Positions 51,992 to 60,819 are shown, counted from the first letter of the stretch. The stretch is DNA of 64,000 bases from Modestobacter sp. VKM Ac-2986 (GCF_026967795.1 NZ_JAPVBH010000006.1:186001-250000), one strand, 5' to 3'. Notes: a model not told the origin generated them from the sequence alone. Translations and numbers: made by a program.

Positions 51992-52200
51992 GCCCCGACC
52001 CTGCGGGCCGGACCTGGAGGCCGGCGCCAGCGATCCGCAAGAACTCCGCAAGAACGGGAGACACCCGCTCGGTGGGCGCTGCCTCACCCTTTACGGTTCC
52101 ATGCAGCACGCAGGGGTGCAGCACCGGTGGGCGATGCCGATGGGTCCTGGACGCGGACGTGCCAGCCCGGCCGCCCGGACGACCAGCACAGGGGGTGCAC

Positions 52201-53979
52201 GTGCCGCGAGGGACCGATCGGCGACAGCTGCCCCGCGACATCGGGGACGGCGAGGACACCGGCCGCGCGCACGCCGACCTGGTGGCCGGCGTCCTGGACG
52301 CGCTGCCCTCACCGACCGTGCTGATCGACCCCGACGGCACGATGCTGCTGGCCAACTCCGCCTGGCGGGACGCCGGCGACCTGCTGGCCGACGACCGGCT
52401 ACGGGCCGGCGTCGGGTCCAACTACTTCGACGTCATCCGCAGCCTGACCCACGACGACGCCGACCGCGCCCCCGTCGACGAGCTGCGCGAGCTCGCCGCC
52501 GGCAGCCGCTCGCTGGTCAGCCTCGACCACGGCCTGCGCACCGTCGCCGGGTTGCGCTGGTTCCACCTGCAGGCCTCCCGGGCCGACCAGTCCGGCCGGC
52601 TCGTGGTCACCCACACCGACATCACCTCCCGGGTCGAGGCCGAGCAGGCCTCGGACTGGCGGGCCCGGCACGACCACCTCACCGACCTGCCCAACCGCGC
52701 CCACCTGCACGAGCTGATCGACAGCGAGCTGCGCCGGCCCGGCCGTGGTCCGGTGAGCGTGCTGTTCCTGGACGCCGACGGCTTCAAGGACGTCAACGAC
52801 ACCCTGGGTCACGAGGTGGGCGACCACCTGCTGCGCGAGCTGGCCTCCCGGCTCAGCGGCAGCACCCGCACCCTGGACACCGTCGGCCGCCTCGGTGGCG
52901 ACGAGTTCGTCGTGCTCTGCCGCGACTGCGACGTCGAGGGTGCCCTCGCCCTCGCCGAGCGCTTCCAGCGCACTTTCGACGCGCCCTTCGACCTCGGCGA
53001 GCGCTCCACCCGGCTGACCGTCAGCATCGGCGTGGCCAGCGCCCCCGACGTCGCCCCCGGTCTGCGCTCCACCGACCTCGTCCGGGACGCCGACCTGGCG
53101 ATGTACGCCGCCAAGTCCGCCGGCCGCAACCGGGTGCGGGTGTTCAGCCCCGACCTGCGCTCCGCGGTCGAGCAGCGGGTGCTGGTCGCCGCCGAGCTGC
53201 GCGAGGCCATCGACACCGGCCAGCTCGTGCTGCACTACCAGCCCGTCCTGCAGCTGACGACCGGGGAGGTGACCGGCGTCGAGGCGCTGGTCCGCTGGCA
53301 GCACCCCACCCGCGGGCTGCTCGCGCCCTGCGACTTCATCCCGCTGGCCGAGCAGTACGGCATCGTCGTCCCGCTGACCCGGTGGGTGCTGGCCGAGGCC
53401 GCCCGGCAGTCCGTCGAGTGGGAGCGCGCCGGCCTGCCGCTGATCACCGGCGTCAACATCAGCGCCGCCCACTTCGCCACCGGCACCCTGGTCGCCGACG
53501 TCCTCGACGCCCTGGCCGAGGCGGGCCTGCCCCCGGAGCGGCTGCTGCTGGAGCTCACCGAGACCAGCGTCGCGGAGGACCCGCTGCGGGCCGCCGCCCA
53601 GTTCGCCCAGCTGCGCATCGCCGGCGTCGAGGTCTCCATCGACGACTTCGGCAGCGGCTTCTCCTCGCTCAGCCAGCTGGTCTCCATCCCGGCCGGCGTG
53701 CTCAAGATGGACCGCAGCCTCATCGCCGGCACCGCCACCCGGCGCAGCGAGTCCGCCGCGGCGATCTCTGCCGTGGTCGGGCTGGCCGCCGCCTGCGGCA
53801 TGCGCAGCCTCGCCGAGGGCGTCGAGACCGCCGACCAGCTGGCCCTGGTCACCGAGCTCGGCTGCGCCTACGCGCAGGGCTTCTTCATCGCCCGGCCGAT
53901 GGCCGCCGCCGACGTCCCCGGCTGGCTGGCCGCGCACCGCGCGGCCCGGCCCGGCGGGCAGCTGCGCCAGCTCGCCTGA
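52201..53979 (+). CDS. PAS-GGDEF-EAL protein for cyclic di-GMP turnover
   Basis: A 592-residue protein. A PAS-like sensor spans about 28-150 (PSPTVLIDPDGTMLLANSAW). The GGDEF domain (about 155-315) has an intact GGDEF active site preceded by RTLD, an RxxD inhibitory site five residues before it. The EAL domain (about 330-580) has GVEALVRWQHP, the ELTET, DDFGSGFSSLSQL and KMDRSLI motifs, and LAEGVETADQ. Both catalytic motifs are complete, so it could make or break c-di-GMP. No membrane helix is visible. GTG 52201 with GGGGGT upstream; GTG 52195 is possible. Confidence 0.92.
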   Translation: MPRGTDRRQLPRDIGDGEDTGRAHADLVAGVLDALPSPTVLIDPDGTMLLANSAWRDAGDLLADDRLRAGVGSNYFDVIRSLTHDDADRAPVDELRELAAGSRSLVSLDHGLRTVAGLRWFHLQASRADQSGRLVVTHTDITSRVEAEQASDWRARHDHLTDLPNRAHLHELIDSELRRPGRGPVSVLFLDADGFKDVNDTLGHEVGDHLLRELASRLSGSTRTLDTVGRLGGDEFVVLCRDCDVEGALALAERFQRTFDAPFDLGERSTRLTVSIGVASAPDVAPGLRSTDLVRDADLAMYAAKSAGRNRVRVFSPDLRSAVEQRVLVAAELREAIDTGQLVLHYQPVLQLTTGEVTGVEALVRWQHPTRGLLAPCDFIPLAEQYGIVVPLTRWVLAEAARQSVEWERAGLPLITGVNISAAHFATGTLVADVLDALAEAGLPPERLLLELTETSVAEDPLRAAAQFAQLRIAGVEVSIDDFGSGFSSLSQLVSIPAGVLKMDRSLIAGTATRRSESAAAISAVVGLAAACGMRSLAEGVETADQLALVTELGCAYAQGFFIARPMAAADVPGWLAAHRAARPGGQLRQLA

Positions 53980-53988
53980 CCGGGTGGG

Positions 53989-54303
53989 TCAGCCCGGCTC
54001 GCCGCGCAGCTTGCGGCGGGCCACCACGACCAGGTCGACCAGCGCGACCGCCGCCAGCACGAACAGCACGACGGCGAAGGCCACGGACACGTCGGAGCCC
54101 AGCGCCAGCACACCCAGCACCGTGCACAGCACCAGCCCGAACGCGGCCAGCACCAGCCGCAGGGTCAGGGCGCTGCGGGCCGAGGCGGCACCGCCCTCCT
54201 GCAGCGTGCGGGCCGAGTCGGGGATGCCGCGCGGGAAGTCCTCGCGCTCGTACTCGGTGAGGTCGTCGGGGGTGGAGCGGTCGTCCGGGGGAGGCGTGCT
54301 CAT
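53989..54303 (-). CDS. Two-helix membrane protein (DUF6343-like)
   Basis: A 104-residue protein. A polar, acidic N-terminus with EYEREDFPRGIPDSARTLQEGG precedes two membrane helices (about 47-65 and 70-92) and a basic tail. It matches a small actinobacterial family of unknown function. ATG 54303 is 46 bp from the divergent prfB start. Confidence 0.72.
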   Translation of the reverse strand: MSTPPPDDRSTPDDLTEYEREDFPRGIPDSARTLQEGGAASARSALTLRLVLAAFGLVLCTVLGVLALGSDVSVAFAVVLFVLAAVALVDLVVVARRKLRGEPG

Positions 54304-54335
54304 GTCGCGTGGTCGTACCCCCGGGCGGGGCGCAC

Positions 54336-54341
54336 TACCCT
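54336..54341 (+). promoter_or_regulatory. -10 box of prfB, leaderless
   Basis: TACCCT ends eight bases before the prfB GTG; no Shine-Dalgarno is present. Confidence 0.45.
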
Positions 54342-54349
54342 GAACTGCT

Positions 54350-55474
54350 GTGGCTGCTGACTTCTCCGTCGTCCTGGACGAACTCGACACGACCCTGAAG
54401 TCCATCGAGGCCGTGATGCGGGTCGACGACCTCCGTCGCGAGGTCGCCGACCTCGAGGCGAAGTCCGCCGCACCGGACCTCTGGGACAACGTGGAGGCCG
54501 CCCAGGCGCTCACCTCCCGGCTGTCCTACCTGCAGGGGGACCTGCGCCGGGTCGAGGAGCTGCGCAGCCGGATCGACGACGTCGGCCTGATGCACGAGAT
54601 GGCCGCCGACGAGGGCGACGAGGCCACCCTGGCCGAGACCGAGCGCGAGCTCGACGGCATCCGCACCGTGCTCGAGGAGCTCGAGGTGCGCACCCTGCTG
54701 TCGGGGGAGTACGACTCCCGCGAGGCGCTGGTGACCATCCGCTCGGAGGCCGGTGGCGTCGACGCCGCCGACTTCGCCGAGATGCTCATGCGCATGTACC
54801 TGCGCTGGGCCGAGCGGCACAAGTACCCCACCGAGGTCTACGACGTCTCCTACGCCGAGGAGGCCGGGATCAAGTCGGCCACCTTCGCGGTCAAGCAGCC
54901 CTACGCCTACGGCACCCTCTCGGTCGAGCAGGGCACCCACCGGCTGGTGCGCATCTCGCCCTTCGACAACCAGGGACGCCGGCAGACCTCCTTCGCCGGC
55001 GTCGAGGTGCTGCCCGTCGTCGAGCAGACCGACCACGTCGACATCCCGGAGAACGAGATCCGGGTCGACGTCTTCCGCTCCTCCGGCCCCGGTGGGCAGA
55101 GCGTGAACACCACCGACTCCGCCGTCCGGATGACCCACATCCCGACCGGCATCGTCGTGTCCTGCCAGAACGAGAAGTCCCAGATCCAGAACCGCGCCGC
55201 CGCCCTGCGGGTGCTGCAGGCCCGCCTGCTCGTCGTCCGCCAGGCCGAGCAGCGGGCGGAGATGGACGCGCTCAAGGGCGAGGGCAGCAGCTGGGGCAAC
55301 CAGATGCGCTCCTACGTCCTGCACCCGTACCAGATGGTCAAGGACCTGCGCACCGAGGTGGAGAGCGGCAACCCCTCCGACGTCCTCGACGGCGGCCTGG
55401 ACAGCTTCATCGAGGCCGGCATCCGCTGGCGGCGTCAGCAGGAGCAGGCGCAGGAGGACGGCAAGGCCCTCTGA
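54350..55474 (+). CDS. prfB: Peptide chain release factor 2
   Basis: A 374-residue translation factor that reads UGA and UAA stops. The anticodon-like motif SPF is in [15 protein letters not shown] and the peptidyl-tRNA hydrolysis motif GGQ in [17 protein letters not shown]. The frame is continuous: there is no programmed +1 frameshift site near codon 26, so the autoregulation known in E. coli is absent. It precedes ftsE-ftsX, as in other actinobacteria. Confidence 0.97.
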   Translation: MAADFSVVLDELDTTLKSIEAVMRVDDLRREVADLEAKSAAPDLWDNVEAAQALTSRLSYLQGDLRRVEELRSRIDDVGLMHEMAADEGDEATLAETERELDGIRTVLEELEVRTLLSGEYDSREALVTIRSEAGGVDAADFAEMLMRMYLRWAERHKYPTEVYDVSYAEEAGIKSATFAVKQPYAYGTLSVEQGTHRLVRISPFDNQGRRQTSFAGVEVLPVVEQTDHVDIPENEIRVDVFRSSGPGGQSVNTTDSAVRMTHIPTGIVVSCQNEKSQIQNRAAALRVLQARLLVVRQAEQRAEMDALKGEGSSWGNQMRSYVLHPYQMVKDLRTEVESGNPSDVLDGGLDSFIEAGIRWRRQQEQAQEDGKAL

Positions 55475-55554
55475 CGGGCGGGACCCGGCGCCGCGTGTCG
55501 CACACAGATCCGGGGCGCGCCGGGCGAACCGGTCATGATGCGGCCCGGGACAGG

Positions 55555-55560
55555 TACCGT
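55555..55560 (+). promoter_or_regulatory. -10 box of ftsE
   Basis: TACCGT ends eight bases before the ftsE GTG; no Shine-Dalgarno is present. Confidence 0.45.
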
Positions 55561-55568
55561 CGTCCCTC

Positions 55569-56258
55569 GTGATCGAATTGCAACACGTCACCAAGATCTA
55601 TCCGACCAGCCCCCGGCCGGCCCTGGATGACGTCTCGATGCAGATCGACAAGGGGGAGTTCGTCTTCCTCATCGGCTCCTCGGGCTCGGGCAAGTCGACC
55701 TTCCTCCGGATGCTGCTGAAGGAGGAGAACCCCACCAAGGGCGTCATCAAGGTCAACGACAAGAACCTGGGCACGATGAGCAAGTGGCAGGTGCCGAAGC
55801 TGCGCCGCACCATGGGCTGCGTCTTCCAGGACTTCCGGCTGCTGCGGAACAAGACGGTCGCCGAGAACGTCGCCTTCGCCCTCGAGGTGATCAACAAGCC
55901 CTCGCGCACGATCAAGCGCGTCGTCCCCGAGGTGCTGGAGATGGTCGGCCTCGACGGCAAGGAGAACCGCCTGCCCGGCGAGCTCTCCGGTGGTGAGCAG
56001 CAGCGGGTCGCGATCGCCCGCGCGTTCGTCAACCGGCCGCTGGTGCTGCTGGCCGACGAGCCCACCGGCAACCTGGACCCCGAGACGAGCCAGGACATCA
56101 TGCTGCTGCTGGAGCGGATCAACCGCACCGGCACCACCGTCGTCATGGCCACGCACGACTACCACATCGTCGACTCGATGCGGCGTCGCGTGATCGAGCT
56201 CAACGACGGGATCCTCAGCCGCGACCAGAGCCGCGGCGTCTACGGCCTGGGCCGCTGA
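55569..56258 (+). CDS. ftsE: Cell division ATP-binding protein FtsE
   Basis: A 229-residue ABC ATPase. Walker [10 protein letters not shown]-loop FQDFRLL, signature [14 protein letters not shown], Walker B VLLADEP and the H-loop THD are all present. With FtsX it forms a membrane complex that activates cell-wall hydrolases at the septum. The GTG starts [12 protein letters not shown] as in homologues. Confidence 0.97.
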   Translation: MIELQHVTKIYPTSPRPALDDVSMQIDKGEFVFLIGSSGSGKSTFLRMLLKEENPTKGVIKVNDKNLGTMSKWQVPKLRRTMGCVFQDFRLLRNKTVAENVAFALEVINKPSRTIKRVVPEVLEMVGLDGKENRLPGELSGGEQQRVAIARAFVNRPLVLLADEPTGNLDPETSQDIMLLLERINRTGTTVVMATHDYHIVDSMRRRVIELNDGILSRDQSRGVYGLGR

Positions 56259-56294
56259 GATGACCCGCCTGCCGGACCACATGACAGGGAACTG

Positions 56295-57179
56295 ATGCGC
56301 GTCAACTTCGTCCTCTCCGAGGTGGCCGCCGGGCTGCGTCGGAACCTGACCATGACCGTGGCGATGATCCTGACCACCGGGATCTCGCTCGGGCTCATGG
56401 GCACGGGTCTGCTGATCGCCAACATGATCGGCGACATGCGGGAGATCTACTACGACAAGATCCAGGTCTCGATCTACCTCGCCGACGGGATCACCGACCC
56501 GCAGCGGGACTCGATCGCGGCCCAGCTGGACTCCTCGCCGGAAGTCAAGGACTACGTCTACGAGTCCAAGGCCGACGCCTACCAGCGGTTCACCCAGCAG
56601 TTCCAGGAGCAGCCGGCGCTGATCGCCAACACCCCGGAGGACGCGCTCCCGGAGAGCTTCCGGGTCGAGCTGGTCAACCCGCAGCGCTACCCGGTGATCG
56701 CCGAGCAGTTCCCGAACGGGCAGAACGGCGTGGACGAGGTCCGCGACGAGGGCGACTTCCTCGACCGGCTGTTCAGCCTGCTCAACGGCGCGCGCAACGG
56801 CACCATCGCGGTGGCCCTCGTGCAGGCGCTGGCCGCGTTGCTGCTGATCTCGAACACGATCCAGCTCGCGGCCTTCAACAGACGCAACGAGACCAACATC
56901 ATGAGACTCGTCGGCGCCTCGCGCTGGTACACCCAGCTGCCGTTCATCCTCGAGGCCGCGCTCGCCGGGCTCATCGGTGCGCTGCTGGCGATCGGCGGGC
57001 TGGTGCTGACCAAGGTCCTGTTCGTGGACAAGACGCTGGCCGGGCCGATCAAGGCGGGCATCATCCCGCCGGTCGACTGGTCGGCGATCATCGCGATCTC
57101 GCCGGTGATCGCCGCTGCCGGCGTCGGGCTGGCCGCCGTGGCCGCCTACGTCACGCTGCGGCTCTACGTCCGCCTGTAG
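56295..57179 (+). CDS. ftsX: Cell division protein FtsX
   Basis: A 294-residue membrane protein. One N-terminal helix (about 22-45) is followed by an outer domain (about 50-165) with YVYESKADAYQRFTQQF and three C-terminal helices, including NTIQLAAFNRRNETNIMRLVGAS. It relays FtsE ATP hydrolysis to an external peptidoglycan hydrolase. ATG 56295 is 36 bp after ftsE. Confidence 0.96.
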   Translation: MRVNFVLSEVAAGLRRNLTMTVAMILTTGISLGLMGTGLLIANMIGDMREIYYDKIQVSIYLADGITDPQRDSIAAQLDSSPEVKDYVYESKADAYQRFTQQFQEQPALIANTPEDALPESFRVELVNPQRYPVIAEQFPNGQNGVDEVRDEGDFLDRLFSLLNGARNGTIAVALVQALAALLLISNTIQLAAFNRRNETNIMRLVGASRWYTQLPFILEAALAGLIGALLAIGGLVLTKVLFVDKTLAGPIKAGIIPPVDWSAIIAISPVIAAAGVGLAAVAAYVTLRLYVRL

Positions 57180-57188
57180 TCCGCTCCT

Positions 57189-57228
57189 GACGACGGCCCC
57201 GCGACCACCCGGTCGCGGGGCCGTCGTC
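57189..57228 (+). terminator. Strong terminator after ftsX
   Basis: A perfect 18-bp stem GACGACGGCCCCGCGACC/GGTCGCGGGGCCGTCGTC with a 4-nt loop starts 9 bp after the stop. It implies that the unit ends here and smpB is transcribed separately. Confidence 0.8.
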
Positions 57229-57250
57229 GTCCGTGGCCCCGTGCGGCCGC

Positions 57251-57305
57251 GAGATCTGCGAAGTCGTGGCTGTTGAGCCCGGGAAGCCCCGAGATCGCAG
57301 ATCTC
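57251..57305. repeat. 55-bp palindromic repeat, copy A
   Basis: It begins GAGATCTGCG and ends GAGATCGCAGATCTC. The outer 11-12 bp arms (CGAGATCTGCGA with TCGCAGATCTCG) are perfectly complementary, and TCGTGGC lies at positions 14-20 of the unit. It is located between ftsX and the DUF559 gene. Copies B and C have the same length and conserved positions. Confidence 0.85.
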
Positions 57306-57381
57306 GCCGCGCGGACGCGCGAGGGGGCGGGCCGCCGCCGGTCATGGGCGCTGCTGGGTCGGGTAGGCAGTGAGCGTCCTC

Positions 57382-57436
57382 GAGATCTGCGTACTCGTGG
57401 CCCTCGAGGCTCATTGGCCACGAGAACGCAGATGTC
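57382..57436. repeat. 55-bp palindromic repeat, copy B
   Basis: 21-bp arms (57382-57402 with 57416-57436) pair with two mismatches around a 13-nt loop. It starts GAGATCTGCG, carries TCGTGGC at 14-20 and ends CGCAGATGTC. Its last two bases overlap the DUF559 stop codon, so it can also act as that gene's terminator. Confidence 0.85.
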
Positions 57437-58313
57437 ACCGGCGCAGGGCGCGGGCGACGGTGGCGACGACGTCCTGCGGGCGGCCGAGGACGTCGGCGGA
57501 GGTGAACCGCAGGACCGTCCAGCCCTCGAGCACCAGCCGGTTCTGCCGGCGGAGGTCGTTGACGAACACCCCGCGTTCTCGGTGGACCTCCCCGTCGAAC
57601 TCGACGAGCACCTTGCGGTCCGGCCACGCCAGGTCGCCGAGGCCGATGAGCCGGCCGCGGTCGTCGGTGGCGCGGAACTGCAGGGTCGGGCGGGGCAGGC
57701 CGGCCTCGTGCAGCAGCCACCGCAGCACCGACTCCATCGGGGAGTCGATGCGCGGGTCGGCGACCGCCAGCACGCGGCGGGCCCGCGCCGCTCCGCGTCC
57801 GGTGGGGCGGACGGCGAGTGTCCGCTCCAGGTCGGCGGGCGTGCAGAGGACGTCGAGCAGCTGGTCGGTGACGGCGAGCAGCGCGGGCGGGTCGAGCACC
57901 GCGGCCAGGTCGCGCCAGGTCCGCGCCGGCGTGGTCACCGGCAGCTGCCACCGTCGTTCGACGTCCTCCGGTGGCAGCGGTGACCGGTGCAGGCGGCGGT
58001 CCGGCCGGTTGCGGGCACGCGAGCCCGCCGGGACGGTCAGATCGACCGGGCCGTCGGCCGGGGTGAGCGGCACCTCGACCCGCCACAGCGCCGCCGCGGT
58101 CCGGTGGCTGACCACGGTGCCCGGTGGTGCCGTCAGCAGGACCGCCGGCAGCCGTGTCCGCAGGTCCGTCGCCTGGTCGAGCGGCAGGTACGTGTCCCGG
58201 GAGAGCCGGACGACGTCGGGGTGGCGGAGCTGCCAGTCGCTGATGCCGGCGGCACGGGCCGTGGACCGGGTGACCGGCTCGTGCAGTCGGGACGGCGGGA
58301 GGCGGCGCGGCAC
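57435..58313 (-). CDS. DUF559 (Vsr-like) endonuclease-domain protein
   Basis: A 292-residue protein. The N-terminal part (1-~75) looks like an AbiEi/winged-helix-like domain (GISDWQLRHPDVVRLSRDTYLP). The C-terminal ~100 residues carry a PD-(D/E)xK nuclease fold of the very-short-patch-repair type: MESVLRWLLHEAGLPRPTLQF, GLGDLAWPDRKVLVEFDGEVH with the Asp...Glu-x-Asp pattern, and RRQNRLVLEGWTVLRFTSADV. Such proteins are scattered and mobile in actinobacteria; their target is unknown. GTG 58313 has no clear ribosome site. It interrupts the usual ftsX-smpB adjacency and is bracketed by 55-bp repeats. Confidence 0.8.
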   Translation of the reverse strand: MPRRLPPSRLHEPVTRSTARAAGISDWQLRHPDVVRLSRDTYLPLDQATDLRTRLPAVLLTAPPGTVVSHRTAAALWRVEVPLTPADGPVDLTVPAGSRARNRPDRRLHRSPLPPEDVERRWQLPVTTPARTWRDLAAVLDPPALLAVTDQLLDVLCTPADLERTLAVRPTGRGAARARRVLAVADPRIDSPMESVLRWLLHEAGLPRPTLQFRATDDRGRLIGLGDLAWPDRKVLVEFDGEVHRERGVFVNDLRRQNRLVLEGWTVLRFTSADVLGRPQDVVATVARALRR

Positions 58314-58369
58314 CGGGAGAGGGTGACGGCTGGGGCACCGGTCGCGCTGGCGCCGTCCACAGGTCGCTC

Positions 58370-58424
58370 GACATCTGCGACCTCGTGGCCTCTGCAGCCA
58401 GGTGACCGCGGGATCGCAGATCTC
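58370..58424. repeat. 55-bp palindromic repeat, copy C
   Basis: It begins GACATCTGCG, has TCGTGGC at 14-20 and ends GATCGCAGATCTC. The outer arms pair over about 11 bp with one mismatch. It lies 57 bp upstream of the DUF559 start and 65 bp before smpB. Confidence 0.85.
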
Positions 58425-58476
58425 ACGGACGGCGAGGGCTGCGCGGAACCCGGTCGGCGGGGTGGCGGGGGCTCCG

Positions 58477-58482
58477 TAGACT
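58477..58482 (+). promoter_or_regulatory. -10 box of smpB
   Basis: TAGACT ends six bases before the smpB ATG. The six intervening Gs could alternatively act as a ribosome site. Confidence 0.4.
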
Positions 58483-58488
58483 GGGGGG

Positions 58489-58965
58489 ATGCCGCGGGAA
58501 CAGGGGCGCAAGTTCATCGCCCAGAACAAGAAGGCGCGGCACGACTACTCGATCCTCGACACCTACGAGGTGGGCCTGGTGCTCACCGGCACCGAGGTCA
58601 AGAGCCTGCGGATGGGTCGTGCTTCGCTCGTCGACGGGTTCGCCACCGTCGACCAGGGCGAGGTGTGGCTGCAGCACGTGCACATCCCGGAGTACACCGA
58701 GGGCACGTGGACCAATCACACCCCGCGCCGCAAGCGCAAGGTGCTCATGCACCGGTACGAGATCGAGAAGCTGATCGGCAAGACCAAGGAGGGCGGGTTC
58801 ACGCTCGTCCCGCTCGACCTGTACTTCAAGGACGGCAAGGTCAAGGCCACGCTCGCGCTGGCCAAGGGCAAGAAGAGCTACGACAAGCGCCAGGACCTGG
58901 CCGAGCGCGACTCCCGCCGGGAGATGGAACGCGCCTTCGGCCGCTACGTGAAGGGACGGCGCTGA
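58489..58965 (+). CDS. smpB: SsrA-binding protein
   Basis: A 158-residue RNA-binding partner of tmRNA in rescue of stalled ribosomes. Signature segments: [57 protein letters not shown] and the basic tail [25 protein letters not shown]. Length is normal. tmRNA itself (ssrA) is not found downstream. Confidence 0.97.
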   Translation: MPREQGRKFIAQNKKARHDYSILDTYEVGLVLTGTEVKSLRMGRASLVDGFATVDQGEVWLQHVHIPEYTEGTWTNHTPRRKRKVLMHRYEIEKLIGKTKEGGFTLVPLDLYFKDGKVKATLALAKGKKSYDKRQDLAERDSRREMERAFGRYVKGRR

Positions 58966-58969
58966 CCTC

Positions 58970-59893
58970 ATGCGCGGCATCGCCTACGACCAGTTCGGCG
59001 ACGCGTCGGTGCTCCGGCTCCGCGACGACCTGCCCGAGCCGCCCGTCGGGCCCGACGTCGTCCTCGTGCGGGTGCACGCCGCCGGCGTCAACCCGGTCGA
59101 CATCGGCATCCGCGAGGGTCACCTGGCCGGGCTCTTCCCGCACCACTTCCCGATCGTCCCGGGCTGGGACGTCTCCGGCACCGTCGAGCGGGTCGGCCCC
59201 GCGGTGGTCGACTTCGCCCCGGGTGACGAGGTGTTCGGCTACGTCCGCCGGGACGACGTCCAGCACGGGACGACGGCCGAGCTGGTGGCCGCCCCGCAGC
59301 GCTGCCTGGCCCGCAAGCCCGAGTCGCTGAACTTCTCCGAGGCCGCGGCGCTCCCGCTGGCCGGGCTGACCGCCTACCAGGCGCTGACCGAGGCCCTCGA
59401 CGTCGGCGAGGGCGACCGGGTGCTCGTCCACCGTGCGGCCGGGGGCGTCGGCTTCTTCGCCGTGCAGATCGCCGCCGCCCTGGGCGCGCACGTGATCGGC
59501 ACCGCGAGCCCGCGCAACCACGGCTTTCTCACCAACGCCGGCGCCGCCGAGGTGCTCGACTACAACGCCGGCCCGATCAGCGAGCAGCTCACGCAGAAGG
59601 TCGACGCGGTCCTCGACCTGGTCGGCGGCGCGGCGCTGGGCGACGCCCCGGACCAGGTCGAGGACCCGTCCCGGATCGCCAGCATCGTCGACCCGGTGGT
59701 GCGCGACCTCGGTGGCCGGTACGTCTTCGTCCGGCCCGAGTGGCACGACCTGGAGGAGCTGGGCCGGATGTCCGACGCCGGTCAGCTGCGGGTGGCGATC
59801 GCGAAGGCCTTCCCGCTGGAGCAGACCGCCGCCGCCCAGGCCCAGGTCGCCGAGGGCCACGTCCGCGGCAAGGTCGTCGTCACCCTGGTGTGA
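58970..59893 (+). CDS. Zinc-free quinone/alcohol oxidoreductase (MDR family)
   Basis: A 307-residue NADPH-dependent enzyme. The N-terminal domain reads AYDQFGDASVLRLRDDLPEP and IVPGWDVSGTVERVGPAV. The nucleotide site is VLVHRAAGGVGFFAVQIAAALGAHVIGTAS. It belongs to the same broad family as the 32850 gene but is clearly distinct. It starts 5 bp after smpB. The last 14 bp overlap the opposing gene. Confidence 0.86.
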   Translation: MRGIAYDQFGDASVLRLRDDLPEPPVGPDVVLVRVHAAGVNPVDIGIREGHLAGLFPHHFPIVPGWDVSGTVERVGPAVVDFAPGDEVFGYVRRDDVQHGTTAELVAAPQRCLARKPESLNFSEAAALPLAGLTAYQALTEALDVGEGDRVLVHRAAGGVGFFAVQIAAALGAHVIGTASPRNHGFLTNAGAAEVLDYNAGPISEQLTQKVDAVLDLVGGAALGDAPDQVEDPSRIASIVDPVVRDLGGRYVFVRPEWHDLEELGRMSDAGQLRVAIAKAFPLEQTAAAQAQVAEGHVRGKVVVTLV

Positions 59894-60326
59894 CCGCGGT
59901 GGCCCGCCGCCGGCGGGCCACCCGGAGCACGACCCGCACCACCCGGACGGCGCCCAGTGCCCGAGCCGCGCCGGAGACCGCCGGCTGCCAGAGCGGGTGA
60001 CGGGTGCCGACCACGGTCCCCGGTGCCGCGCCGGCGGCGAGGGGCAGCAGCAGGTGCGCGGCCATCAGCGCGACCCGCACGGCGCGGCCCGGCCGCCCCG
60101 GGAGGTGCATCGACCACCGGCCCAGCTGCGGCGTCACCAGGGCGAGCCCGGCCGTGGCCAGGGTCGGGCCGACCTGGACACCGCGGTCCCCCCGCGCCCA
60201 CCGCACGAGCGCGACGGCGAGGTCCGGGGCTCCGCCGGCCAGGAGCAGCAGCTGGGTCGCCAGCGCGTCCACCTCGCCCGGGGTCAGCTCGGAGGCCAGG
60301 AGGCGCGCACGCTCGGGGCTGGTCAC
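59880..60326 (-). CDS. Hypothetical protein, 148 residues
   Basis: Unrecognised. The N-terminal SPERARLLASELTPGEVDALATQLLLLAGGAPDLAVALVRWARG is helical. A weakly hydrophobic middle (ALMAAHLLLPLAAGAA) and an arginine-rich C-terminus (RVVLRVARRRRA) follow. GTG 60326 is chosen because longer extensions overlap the VOC gene antisense. It could be a peripheral membrane protein. Confidence 0.5.
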   Translation of the reverse strand: MTSPERARLLASELTPGEVDALATQLLLLAGGAPDLAVALVRWARGDRGVQVGPTLATAGLALVTPQLGRWSMHLPGRPGRAVRVALMAAHLLLPLAAGAAPGTVVGTRHPLWQPAVSGAARALGAVRVVRVVLRVARRRRATAVTPG

Positions 60327-60419
60327 CCGGCGAGCATGCCCGGTCCTCCGGACGTCGGGGCCTCGGACCGTCGGACCCCTGTGCCAGAGTGCCCGGACAC
60401 CCGAGCCCTGGAGGTCACC

Positions 60420-60797
60420 ATGCCCCGCGCCGTCCTCACCGCCGCCGTCCTCGGGACGCCGGACCCGCGCGGGCTCGCGCGGTTCTACCAGCGGCTGCTC
60501 GGCTGGCCGCTCCGGGACGACGACGCGGGGTGGGCGACGCTGCGCCCGACCGACGGCGGCACCGGCCTGTCGTTCCAGCTCGAGACCGATCACGTACCGC
60601 CGGTGTGGCCGCCGGCGCCGGGGGAGCAGCAGATGCAGCAGCACCTCGACCTGGAGGTCGACGACCTCGACGCCGCGTGCGCGCTGGCCGAGGAGGCCGG
60701 CGCCCGGCCGCTGGGCGGGCACGAGGAGGACGGCGAGGTGGTGCGGGTGTACGCCGACCCGGCCGGCCACCCGTTCTGCCTGTTCGTGCGCGTCTGA
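60420..60797 (+). CDS. VOC-family (glyoxalase/bleomycin-resistance-like) protein
   Basis: A 125-residue protein of the vicinal oxygen chelate fold: AAVLGTPDPRGLARFYQRLLGWPL opens the first module and QQHLDLEVDDLDAACALAEEAGARPLG the second, ending DPAGHPFCLFV. Metal-site residues His (QHLDL) and Asp/Glu positions are visible, but the substrate is not. ATG 60420 has GGAGG five bases upstream. Confidence 0.83.
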   Translation: MPRAVLTAAVLGTPDPRGLARFYQRLLGWPLRDDDAGWATLRPTDGGTGLSFQLETDHVPPVWPPAPGEQQMQQHLDLEVDDLDAACALAEEAGARPLGGHEEDGEVVRVYADPAGHPFCLFVRV

Positions 60798-60806
60798 GCG
60801 CGGCGC

Positions 60807-60812
60807 TACGGT
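60807..60812 (+). promoter_or_regulatory. -10 box of the tandem GNAT gene, leaderless
   Basis: TACGGT, then exactly seven bases, then the GTG start; no Shine-Dalgarno. Confidence 0.5.
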
Positions 60813-60819
60813 GCCGACC

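Noticed and set aside
54350-54440. Programmed frameshift in prfB
   Set aside because: The frame is continuous from the start codon through the GGQ domain; no internal stop and slippery site are present.
57435-58313. Insertion sequence or transposase
   Set aside because: The gene encodes a Vsr-like nuclease with no DDE or tyrosine recombinase motifs, and no flanking target-site duplication could be identified with confidence.
58966-60420. tmRNA gene near smpB
   Set aside because: The sequence downstream of smpB is coding for an oxidoreductase; no tRNA-Ala-like ends or tag-encoding segment were found.
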